Assembly (NCBI RefSeq): GCF_014636495.1
Contig: NZ_BMEM01000003.1
Location: 310,001 to 374,000, forward strand
Direction of reading: 5' to 3'
From: Ornithinimicrobium tianjinense
GTDB taxonomy: Bacteria; Actinomycetota; Actinomycetes; Actinomycetales; Dermatophilaceae
DNA: 64,000 bases
Shown here: in pieces, positions 1 through 6,813 of the stretch
Layout: each line of letters starts with the position of its first letter
Numbering within the stretch: position 1 is the stretch's first letter
The notes under the pieces: generated by a model
What the model was told of the DNA's origin: nothing
The model's database searches: none
What the model saw: the letters and a program-made list of their open reading frames with translations, nothing else
Made by a program: the position numbers and the translations under genes

Positions 1-250
1 GCACCTCAAGCCCGTCCCAGGCGAGTCCTTCGTCCGTGCTGACGTCTGCGGGACGGGTGCGAGGGTGCCAGGTGCGCACCAGGTGGTCATCGTCACGGAG
101 CACGTAGGCCGTGTACCGCGAGCGCATCAGCTCCTCCGCGGTCTCGGCGGCCCTCTCCTGACGGAGCAGCGGCCCGCAGCACACGGCATACCCGTGCCCG
201 CTGCCGCACGGGCACGGTGCATCGACGACCTGTCCCAGGGCTCCGACCAT
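1..250 (-). CDS. SEC-C motif protein, YchJ/UPF0225-like (3' end cut by window edge)
   Basis: About 83 N-terminal residues are visible, starting at the ATG read leftwards from 250. The start of the protein shows a SEC-C zinc-binding pattern: C13-P-C15-G-S-G and then C24-C25. It continues with a stretch reading AEELMRSRYTAYVL and TWHPRTRP, which is the hallmark of the YchJ (UPF0225) family of small NTF2-like SEC-C proteins. Family function is not established; SEC-C motifs bind zinc and often mediate protein contacts. It is the last visible gene of the leftward set that starts with the membrane CHAT protease, 42 bp behind the ADP-ribosyltransferase gene. The C-terminal half lies outside the window. 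Confidence 0.85.
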   Translation of the reverse strand, partial: MVGALGQVVDAPCPCGSGHGYAVCCGPLLRQERAAETAEELMRSRYTAYVLRDDDHLVRTWHPRTRPADVSTDEGLAWDGLEV

Positions 251-292
251 GCACCGATCACACCACGAGACGCGCGCCCGCCCCGCCCGCGG

Positions 293-1240
293 TCAGTCCA
301 TGGCCTCGATCCCGAGCTCGGCCAGCTCGGCGGAGCGCTCGCGGAGGTGCCGCACCACCTCGGCGGGCGCCGGCGCGAAGCCGACGACCTCCTCGACGAC
401 GCGCAGCGGCTCGGTCGTGCGGTAGGAGCGGGTCGGGTTGCCGGGGAAGCGCTTGTCCGTGACGTTGGGGTCGTCCTCGATCCGGCCCAGCGGCTCCACA
501 CGGTAGACGCGCGGCGGCCCGTCGCCGCGCGCGAGCTCCGCGGCCAGCGGCGCGCCGTTCTCCGACGCGGTCAGGTAGATGTGGTTGGCCCTGCGGCGCG
601 AGCCGTAGTTGGAGCTGAAGCCGGGCGTCAGCAGGTCGCCGGGCCGGACGTCCGCCCGCGTGCCGTGGAAGAACGGTCCCGGGTCGTCCACCACCCTCGG
701 CACCGGCGGGGGGTCGCGCAGCAGGCTGTCGAGCCGGGCCATGAGCACCGCGACGCGGTCCGTGCCCCGCGGTGGGCGGGGGTAGCGGCTCAGCACGTCC
801 AGCACCTCCGGCGGCATCCGCCTCGCCGCGCCGTCGACCATGTAGTCGGCGACGACCGCGTCACCACCCGTCGCCAGCTCGGCCGCGCGCGCCGCGTGAG
901 CACCGGCACCGAGGATGTGGCCCACCTGGGTCGGCCTGGCCAGGGGATGGAGGTATGCCGAGGCGCTGGCGTGCGCGGCGGCGCTCGCGGCATACCGGGC
1001 CGCCTCGGTCGGGGCCTCGGCCGCTGCGCGGTGCGCCTCGGTGGCTGCCTCGCGCTGCAGCCGGGACCGGGACGCCCCGTCGGCGAAGGTCCGCGCCGCC
1101 GCGAGGGCAGCCGCGGGCCGGTCGTCGTCGGGGCAGGCCCGACGGAAGATGCCCTGGACCGGCTCGGCGCAGGCGACGGCATACCGCGCCACCGCGCGCA
1201 GCTCCTCGGTGGTGAGCGGGACCTCGGGGGCGGCGTCCAT
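293..1240 (-). CDS. arr: Imm5-like helical domain fused to rifampin ADP-ribosyltransferase (Arr)
   Basis: 315 aa. Residues about 1-170 are an Ala-rich helical domain with the look of the 'putative immunity protein' (Imm5-like) family, including HASASAYLHPLARPTQVGHI. Residues about 185-315 are a full-length Arr domain: FFHGTRADV, NYGSRRRANHIYLT, IEDDPNVTDKRFPGNPTRSY. His192, Tyr222 and Asp257 have exactly the spacing of the catalytic His19, Tyr49 and Asp84 of mycobacterial Arr, which inactivates rifamycins using NAD+. Stand-alone Arr is about 140 aa, so the fusion is unusual. The start at 1240 is chosen over an upstream in-frame start because that would overlap the AlkD gene by about 175 bp. 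Neighbours: 17 bp after the AlkD gene. Real substrate (drug, protein or nucleic acid) is unknown. Confidence 0.85.
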   Translation of the reverse strand: MDAAPEVPLTTEELRAVARYAVACAEPVQGIFRRACPDDDRPAAALAAARTFADGASRSRLQREAATEAHRAAAEAPTEAARYAASAAAHASASAYLHPLARPTQVGHILGAGAHAARAAELATGGDAVVADYMVDGAARRMPPEVLDVLSRYPRPPRGTDRVAVLMARLDSLLRDPPPVPRVVDDPGPFFHGTRADVRPGDLLTPGFSSNYGSRRRANHIYLTASENGAPLAAELARGDGPPRVYRVEPLGRIEDDPNVTDKRFPGNPTRSYRTTEPLRVVEEVVGFAPAPAEVVRHLRERSAELAELGIEAMD

Positions 1241-1257
1241 CTCAGGAGTCTGGCGCC

Positions 1258-1935
1258 TCACGCCTTGCGGCGCACCATCTCCGCGATCCACGTCGGCGCG
1301 TAGGGGGACGTGCACCCCGGCGGCGTCGGGTAGTCCTTGAGCACGCCGAGCCGTTCGCCGATCGCGACCGCACGCTCCCGGTGCTGCGGGTGCTCGATGC
1401 CGATCTGGGCGAGGCAGGTGTTCATCGCCCACTGCAGCCGGTCGGGGGCGGTGCGCATCTGGCCCTCGATCGTGTCCAGCAGGTCCGGCAGGTCCAGCCC
1501 GTCCGGCTTCCGGACGACGCGGTCGCTCGTCAGGGCCCAGCCGGCGCTCGCGACCACGGGGTCCGGGTCGTCGATCCAGGCGGTCCGCAGCGCCTCCGCG
1601 TGCCGGCTCTTCTTCACGACGTAGCCGACCAGCCAGTCGTGCACCTTCGGCGTGCGCGCGTCACGGAGCATCGTGTCGAGGTCGTCCTGCGAGTATGCCG
1701 AGGGCCGGCTCACCAGGATCGCCAGCAGGCGGGCCGCGGTGTTGCCGGTCGCCCAGAGGTCGCGCGCCAGGTCCGGCTGCGTCCCGAGCCGCTTGGCCAC
1801 CGCCCGCAGAGCCCCGAGGTTGACCCCGTGGTCGTCGCCGTGCCGCTCGTTGACGGCGCGGACCCTCGGGTCCTCGAGGGCTGCCAGCTCGGCGAGCAGG
1901 TCGAGCAGCGTCGACGGAGGGGTCGGGGTGGTCAC
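1258..1935 (-). CDS. AlkD-like DNA alkylation repair protein
   Basis: 225 aa, the usual length for the AlkD family of HEAT-like-repeat DNA glycosylases that excise N3- and N7-alkylpurines. It shows the family's helical repeats with DLWATGNTAARLLAILVS and a C-terminal part ending TWIAEMVRRKA. No membrane segment or signal peptide, so cytosolic. It begins only 9 bp after the stop of the membrane CHAT gene and ends 17 bp before the Imm5-Arr gene, so it is probably cotranscribed with both. A DNA-repair enzyme in this company could respond to the same stress as the CHAT protein, or may just be an ordinary gene in the run. Confidence 0.85.
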   Translation of the reverse strand: MTTPTPPSTLLDLLAELAALEDPRVRAVNERHGDDHGVNLGALRAVAKRLGTQPDLARDLWATGNTAARLLAILVSRPSAYSQDDLDTMLRDARTPKVHDWLVGYVVKKSRHAEALRTAWIDDPDPVVASAGWALTSDRVVRKPDGLDLPDLLDTIEGQMRTAPDRLQWAMNTCLAQIGIEHPQHRERAVAIGERLGVLKDYPTPPGCTSPYAPTWIAEMVRRKA

Positions 1936-1944
1936 CGTCCCAAT

Positions 1945-4215
1945 CTAGGGCTGGAGGGTGAGCCGCCCCCACAGGTGGCGATACTTCACGTCGTTGAGCG
2001 CCCTCGCCGGGTTGTTCGACCACATCCCGTTGAGCGCGCCGGGTTCGGTGGTGAAGGCCTGCGCGTCGCTCACGTTGAGGTTCATCGCGAAGGTCGCGCC
2101 AGCGGCGGGTGCCGCATCGACGTGAAGCGCGCTCCACGGCACCGAGGCCTCGACGGTGTAGGTCTTGCCGGCGAAGTCGGTGACCACGACGGCCGTGCCG
2201 CCCCCCAGGCCGGCCGATCCCGTCCCGATGCCGCCGGCCACCGCAGGGTTGATGGCGGTCAGCTGGCTCCCGTCCGCCGTCCACCCGATGATGACGTGCA
2301 CGTCCGCCGGGTCCAGCGTCTCGGTGCTGACCTCGTCGCGCGCGGGCCCGAACTCGAAGTGCACGCTGTCGCCCCGCCACGCCCCGGTGCCCGAGGCAGC
2401 CTGTGACGGGACCGGGTCGTAGACGTGGGCCCACAGGTAGAGGTTGTCGTCGTCCCAGCCCAGTCGCCAGGACGTCTGCAGGTCCCGTGCCTCCACCGGT
2501 CCCCCTTCGGGGGCGACGAGGGTGGCTGTGTCGTAGATGCTTCCGACGGGCCACTCGCCGGCGTCACCGTCCAGGACGACGCCCTCGACGCGGTAGGCGT
2601 CCATCCAGACCGCGGGCTGGGCGGGAATCATGACCGCAGGCTGTCGCGTGGGGCCCGAGGCGGTCGGCTCGGTGACGGGCGGCTGGGACGTGTCCTCCGA
2701 CGTCTGAGGCGTGGTGCCCTCGTCGGTGGGCGAGGGGGTGGGCTCGGAGGACGCCTCGCCGCCGCTGGAGGTCGGGCCGGCGCCGGGCGGGGTCGTCCGC
2801 GTCCCGTCGTCCTCTCCGCTGAGCAGGGCCCAGGACACGGCCCCGACGACCCCTGCGGCGGCGAGTCCGCCGATGGTGAGCAGAGCCCCGCGCCGGCGCG
2901 GCGGCGGCTCCTCGTGGTGGAGCTCCAGCGCGCGCGTGTCCAGAAGGCGGGGCGGAGCGTCAGGCTGGGGCTGGGGCTGGGGCTCGGGCTCGGGCTCGGG
3001 CGCGGCCTCTGCAGGCACGGACTCCTTGTGCTCTGCCGGCTCGGGCTCGGGCACGACCTCTTCGGGCACGGCCACGGCAGGCACGGGCTCCGCCGGCGTC
3101 TCCACCTCGATGTTCTGGAAGACGAGCCCGTCAGGCGACTCCATGAAGACGGTCGGGGTGGCCCACTCCGATCCGTACGTCGCGAACAGGGCCTTGCGGG
3201 CATAGGTCACCGCCTGGTCCACGGGGTACTCGTCCGCGATGGCCCCGTAGAACTCCTCGGTGAAGGTCATCGCCGCCTTGTCCGTGATGGGGAACTGCAT
3301 CGCCACGACGGCACCCGCGCTGCGCTGGATCAGGCCCTGCGCCATCCCGGCGAACGGGTCCTGCGCGTCGCCCGAGGCGGTCCGGCACGCGTTGAGGACG
3401 ATGAGCCGCAGTGGGTCGTGATCGTTGACGTACGGCCCCAGGACCGCTGCGGTGACCGGCACGCTGCGGCCGTACCTGTCGCAGAAGTAGAGGACGCCGT
3501 CCTCCCGCGCCTCGTCGAAGTCCCCGTGCCCGATGAAGTGGAGGACGTGCGCAGTGTGCGTGCGCAGCCAGGTGCCGAGCGAGGCCAGGGTCGGCTCGCC
3601 GAGCCGGTGGAGCACGACGGTGCCCGCCTCGACCCTCTCCTTCAGCGCCGCCTGGGCCCGGGCCCACTCCGCCTCGACGTCCAGCTCCTGCAGGTCGGTG
3701 GGGGCGGAGATGATCACGAGCACGTGGAGCGCCCCGCCGACCGCGAGGGGACGCAGGGTCTGCGGCACGTCGAGGTAGCGCACGACCGGCGTGCGCTCGG
3801 ACTGGGCCAGGTAGGTGTTGTTCTCCTTGTTGAACAGGAGCTCCCACGGCAGTCCCGCGATCTGCGGGGCACCGGCGAGGGCGAGCCGCAGCCGCAGCCC
3901 CTTGCCCTGCGCACCGACGACGTCCCGGCTCCGGGACCAGGCCTGCGCGACCTCCCCGGTGAAGATCGCGTCGAAGAGGGCGGTGCCGAGCTCTCGGCCG
4001 GCCGTGACCCGAGCGTCGCCCGGGCCACGACGCACGGTCGCGCGGCCGGGGTCGAGCTTGAGCAGGAGGTTCTCCAGCTGCGTGTCACCGAACGGCAGGG
4101 TGAACCGCTGCTCGGCCGAGGCCCCGGCGGGGGAGGCGACCACCCGGGCGCGGTAGGGCCGCCCGGGGACCGCCTCGATGAGGAGGTCGAAGTTGTCGTA
4201 CGTCCGCGCGGTCAT
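1945..4215 (-). CDS. Membrane-anchored CHAT protease with extracytoplasmic CBM9-like domain
   Basis: 756 aa. Residues about 100-370 form a CHAT (caspase-like) peptidase domain; the dyad is His230 in HFIGHGDFD and Cys277 in LIVLNACRTASG, so it looks active. Residues 371-440 are a Pro/Glu/Gln-rich linker. Arg440-Arg442 precede one membrane helix at about 444-466, which predicts the CHAT domain inside and the C-terminus outside. A Ser/Thr/Pro linker follows. Residues about 545-756 resemble a family 9 carbohydrate-binding (DOMON-like) beta-sandwich: DGDAGEW, WDDDNLYLWAHVYD, GDSVHFEF. AGGAGC precedes the ATG by a good distance. Inference: ligand binding outside controls proteolysis inside. Downstream genes (AlkD, Imm5-Arr, SEC-C) are tightly spaced. 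The substrate is unknown; the soluble CHAT protein and the hydrolase across the divergent region are candidates. Confidence 0.85.
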   Translation of the reverse strand: MTARTYDNFDLLIEAVPGRPYRARVVASPAGASAEQRFTLPFGDTQLENLLLKLDPGRATVRRGPGDARVTAGRELGTALFDAIFTGEVAQAWSRSRDVVGAQGKGLRLRLALAGAPQIAGLPWELLFNKENNTYLAQSERTPVVRYLDVPQTLRPLAVGGALHVLVIISAPTDLQELDVEAEWARAQAALKERVEAGTVVLHRLGEPTLASLGTWLRTHTAHVLHFIGHGDFDEAREDGVLYFCDRYGRSVPVTAAVLGPYVNDHDPLRLIVLNACRTASGDAQDPFAGMAQGLIQRSAGAVVAMQFPITDKAAMTFTEEFYGAIADEYPVDQAVTYARKALFATYGSEWATPTVFMESPDGLVFQNIEVETPAEPVPAVAVPEEVVPEPEPAEHKESVPAEAAPEPEPEPQPQPQPDAPPRLLDTRALELHHEEPPPRRRGALLTIGGLAAAGVVGAVSWALLSGEDDGTRTTPPGAGPTSSGGEASSEPTPSPTDEGTTPQTSEDTSQPPVTEPTASGPTRQPAVMIPAQPAVWMDAYRVEGVVLDGDAGEWPVGSIYDTATLVAPEGGPVEARDLQTSWRLGWDDDNLYLWAHVYDPVPSQAASGTGAWRGDSVHFEFGPARDEVSTETLDPADVHVIIGWTADGSQLTAINPAVAGGIGTGSAGLGGGTAVVVTDFAGKTYTVEASVPWSALHVDAAPAAGATFAMNLNVSDAQAFTTEPGALNGMWSNNPARALNDVKYRHLWGRLTLQP

Positions 4216-4288
4216 CTCGTGCTCCTTCCGCCCGGCTGCTGCCGTCCTGACACCGGATCAGAGGACGTGGCAGAACACCTGATACATG

Positions 4289-4335
4289 GTCTACCCAAAG
4301 CCGTGCTTCTGGTGGAAAATGGCCGCACGCAGGTC
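4289..4335 (+). repeat. Copy 1 of a ~48-bp dispersed repeat flanking the CHAT genes
   Basis: Begins GGTCTACCCAAAGC and ends CGCAGGTC. Nearly identical to 6743-6791; the loop base and a few central bases differ. It contains an imperfect hairpin, CCAAAGC / GCTTCTGG, with a 3-nt loop and one bulge. It is less GC-rich than its surroundings. It lies 73 bp upstream of the membrane CHAT gene start and 70 bp after the end of the HTH-membrane gene. No family is recognised. Confidence 0.8.
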
Positions 4336-4405
4336 CGGGGCCCGCGGCCGGGGAGCGCCGGTGGACGAGCAGGCGCTCGCCTTTCCCGTCGGTGGGCCGA
4401 GTCGG

Positions 4406-5281
4406 TCAGCGGCCCAGCGTCGTCGCCATACCGACGACGACGGCCGTGAGCCAGCATGCCTGAGACAGGAGGCTGGACAGGACGACCTTGCGGCGCGCGC
4501 CGGGGGCCAGGCTGCGCAGCCCGTCGGACGTGGTGCCCGCGAGGTGGTGACGCAGTTGCGCCGTCGCCACGCCGTTGAGCGCCAGGACGAGGACGCAGAC
4601 CAGCTTGAGCCAGGGCAGCGGGCGGCCAAGGTCTGGCGCGAGGAGGCCGCCGGTGACGAAGAGGACGGTGAGCCCGGCCCAGATGAGCGGGGAGAGCGCG
4701 TGGCTGAGCCGGATCGACTCCTCGATCTGGCGCTGGCGCCGCTCCCACAGCAGCCCGTGCCAGTCGAGCGCCATGACAGAGCCGAAGGAGACCGTCATGG
4801 CGAGCAGGTGCAGCGTCACGAGGACGGGGCGGAGCGGCTCGGGGTCCGGCGCGACCCAGGCGAGGAGGAGGCACAGCAGCCAGCCCGCGACGACGAGGGC
4901 GTAGCGTCGGGTCATCGACAGGCTCTCGCCCCAACGGCTGATGGCGTCCCGCGGCGCGGATGCCAGGACGTGCAGCCGTTGGAGCGCGGCCGCCTGCTCG
5001 TCGCTCGGCTCTGGCTCTGGCTCTGGCTCTGGGTCGGGCTCTGGCTCGGCGTCGGGCGGATGCTCGGTCTCCTCGACGACCACCGGCTGGACGTCCGCGT
5101 CGGTCGGTGCGGACGCCTTCGGCTCGGCCGCCGTCATGGTCGGAGGGACCGTGGCTGCTTTGACCCAACGGCGCACCGTGCTCGGGTGCACGCCGACGTC
5201 GGCCGCCACGCGGGTGGCTGGCTCGCCCCCTCGCACGCGGATGACGGCCGCATCGCGGCGGTCGGCGGAGGACGTGCTCAC
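4406..5281 (-). CDS. HTH domain fused to a five-helix membrane protein
   Basis: 291 aa with a GTG start. Residues about 8-42 look like a helix-turn-helix of the transposase/Sigma70-r4 type, with VAADVGVHPSTVRRWVKAA. Residues about 70-92 are an acidic Pro-Glu repeat encoded by a hexanucleotide repeat near 5013-5050. Residues about 125-290 contain five hydrophobic segments, including YALVVAGWLLCLLLAWVAP and LPWLKLVCVLVLALNG, with a CopD/DUF2214-like appearance. A DNA-binding head tied to a membrane bundle suggests a one-component membrane sensor or a protein anchored to DNA, but neither has been shown. It lies between the membrane CHAT gene and the SPFH gene on the same strand. The shared EP-rich linkers in this protein and the CHAT protein are notable. 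Confidence 0.65.
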   Translation of the reverse strand: MSTSSADRRDAAVIRVRGGEPATRVAADVGVHPSTVRRWVKAATVPPTMTAAEPKASAPTDADVQPVVVEETEHPPDAEPEPDPEPEPEPEPSDEQAAALQRLHVLASAPRDAISRWGESLSMTRRYALVVAGWLLCLLLAWVAPDPEPLRPVLVTLHLLAMTVSFGSVMALDWHGLLWERRQRQIEESIRLSHALSPLIWAGLTVLFVTGGLLAPDLGRPLPWLKLVCVLVLALNGVATAQLRHHLAGTTSDGLRSLAPGARRKVVLSSLLSQACWLTAVVVGMATTLGR

Positions 5282-5432
5282 GGGCGAGTCCGACCTGGGT
5301 CTGGGCGTATGCCCGCCTGGTCACCTCGAGTCATCATGAGGCTCATTCGAGTGGCTGACGCCACATGCGCGAAACCCGGCCCCAGAGTCACCGGTCGCCC
5401 GCCTGCGCGCGCCGTCCGCCGGCTGCCCGGCC

Positions 5433-6419
5433 CTACGGCGAGGAGCTGGGCGCGCCGGGCCAGACCACCGTCGGCTGGTAAGGGTTGCCACCCTGGTCGA
5501 TCAACTGGGCGCGGAGGTAGTCCTCGACCGAGGGGTAGCCCTCGATCTCGGCCTGCTGCTGCAGCGCTCGCTGCTTGGCGACCTTGGTCTCGGACTCCGC
5601 GACCGCCAGGTCGGCGTCTGCGGCCTCGCGCTTGGCGTTGGCCTCGGCGACCGCGGTCTGCTCCCGGGCGATGGCCGCCTTGAGCTCGTCGTTGACCGGG
5701 TCCGGCTTGCCGACCGTGACCTGGATGTTGGTGAAGTACTCGCCACCGGTCCGGTCCTGGATGCGCTTGGGCAGCTCGGCGGCCAGGGTCTTCTCGAACT
5801 CGGCGCGGATGGTCTCGTCGTTCCAGATCTCCTGCCAGGGGTACTTCTGGGCCAGGCGGACCAGCGTCACCTCGGTGGGCTGGCCGACGGCGTAGTTGAG
5901 CAGGCTGGTCCACCCGTCGGACGGCTGGCGTTCGCTGTCCATCCACGCGGAGTACTTCGTGCCCATGTTGCGGTGGAAGTCCATGAGCGCGTCGCAGTCC
6001 TGGGTGAGGTCCATCGTCACCACCACGGGGACCGTCAGCTCCGCAGGGGCCGAGGCGTTGGACACCACGACGTAGGGCGTGCGCTCGGCCCCCTCGCCGC
6101 CGGTGGCGTCCCAGCTGATCTGGCGGGCGGGGTACCAGAAGACGTCGTTGGTGAACTGGTTCTGCGTCGTCTCCGGCGCGATGCACCCCATCAGGTTGGG
6201 GTCGGTCGGGATGAGGATGTAGCCGTTCTGCACCACCCCGACCTCGCCGGACTGCGCCGACTGGAAGGCGGTGGCGGCGGAGCCCAGGCCGACGACGGCC
6301 AGGAGGCCGGCGACCATCCCGGCGATGATCAGACCCCACCGCAGCCGACGGCGCTGAGGGGCGGTGCGGCCTTCGGTGGAGGCGGTGGTCTCGGCGGCGG
6401 CGTCTCGGCGGAGGATCAT
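5433..6419 (-). CDS. SPFH/Band 7 (prohibitin-like) membrane protein
   Basis: 328 aa. One membrane helix at about 29-49 follows an Arg-rich cytosolic start. The SPFH core includes PVVVTMDLTQDC and an acidic-basic coiled coil, roughly 245-300, reading EQTAVAEANAKREAADADL, typical of stomatin/prohibitin-type proteins that build large membrane rings or microdomains. A Pro-rich tail ends the protein. The start at 6419 overlaps the stop of the 73-aa membrane protein by ATGA, so the two are translationally coupled. SPFH proteins are recurrent partners of membrane proteases; here it may scaffold the membrane CHAT protease, which is inference from neighbourhood only. Confidence 0.8.
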   Translation of the reverse strand: MILRRDAAAETTASTEGRTAPQRRRLRWGLIIAGMVAGLLAVVGLGSAATAFQSAQSGEVGVVQNGYILIPTDPNLMGCIAPETTQNQFTNDVFWYPARQISWDATGGEGAERTPYVVVSNASAPAELTVPVVVTMDLTQDCDALMDFHRNMGTKYSAWMDSERQPSDGWTSLLNYAVGQPTEVTLVRLAQKYPWQEIWNDETIRAEFEKTLAAELPKRIQDRTGGEYFTNIQVTVGKPDPVNDELKAAIAREQTAVAEANAKREAADADLAVAESETKVAKQRALQQQAEIEGYPSVEDYLRAQLIDQGGNPYQPTVVWPGAPSSSP

Positions 6420-6637
6420 GCCTCGTCCTCTCGGGTATGGCGTGGCTCGCCCTCGTCGTCGCGCGGACGGGGGAGCGGCGGCTGCGGGGTGTCGATGCGG
6501 GGCAGGTCGTCCGGCGGTGCGGGGCGGACCGGGGGACTGTGGCGGGAGCCTGCCATCCGCCCGGCCGAGAAGACCAGCCACAGAACACCGGCCACGATCA
6601 GCATCGTGACCACGGTCAGGACGACCACCCGGAGCAT
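6416..6637 (-). CDS. Small single-pass membrane protein coupled to the SPFH gene
   Basis: 73 aa. An N-terminal membrane helix (about residues 3-25, VVVLTVVTMLIVAGVLWLVF) is followed by a Pro/Arg/Asp-rich cytosolic tail containing PAPPDDLPRI. Its stop overlaps the SPFH start in an ATGA, which supports that it is translated. No family recognised; the layout resembles small accessory subunits of stomatin-like complexes. Confidence 0.65.
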   Translation of the reverse strand: MLRVVVLTVVTMLIVAGVLWLVFSAGRMAGSRHSPPVRPAPPDDLPRIDTPQPPLPRPRDDEGEPRHTREDEA

Positions 6638-6742
6638 CGACTCACCTTCCCCCTGCGGACCAGGGCCCAGCTGCCCTGCACCCCCACGTGTGCCGCAGTC
6701 TAGAGGGTGCGCCGTGCGTGGAAAAAGCGGGAGGCCGGGGGC

Positions 6743-6791
6743 GGTCTACCCAAAGCTGTGCTTCTGGTGGAAAACTGGGCTTACGCAGGTC
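6743..6791 (+). repeat. Copy 2 of the ~48-bp dispersed repeat, just ahead of the soluble CHAT gene
   Basis: Matches 4289-4335 over its whole length with about eight differences and two extra bases. It keeps the CCAAAGC / GCTTCTGG hairpin and the GTGGAAAA box. It ends 22 bp before the ATG of the soluble CHAT gene, so it would be in that gene's leader or core promoter. Same plus-strand orientation as copy 1, although the two CHAT genes point opposite ways. Confidence 0.8.
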
Positions 6792-6813
6792 CCGACACCA
6801 GGCAGGGGTCGCC

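Noticed and set aside
65-1303. Long plus-strand open frame antisense to the Arr and AlkD genes
   Set aside because: Arg/Gly/Pro-rich shadow of real minus-strand genes; no family motif.
1240-1432. Upstream start extending the Arr fusion to 379 aa
   Set aside because: It would overlap the AlkD coding region by about 175 bp and adds an Arg-rich shadow sequence.
2425-4449. 674-codon plus-strand frame opposite the membrane CHAT gene
   Set aside because: Mirror-frame composition and no domain; the minus strand carries clear catalytic motifs.
5278-6588. Minus-strand frame overlapping the SPFH gene in another phase
   Set aside because: Low-complexity Arg/Gly/Pro translation; the SPFH frame has a membrane helix and family features.
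4289-6791. Insertion-sequence ends flanking 4.3-6.8 kb
   Set aside because: The repeats are direct, not inverted, no transposase lies between them, and no target duplication was seen.
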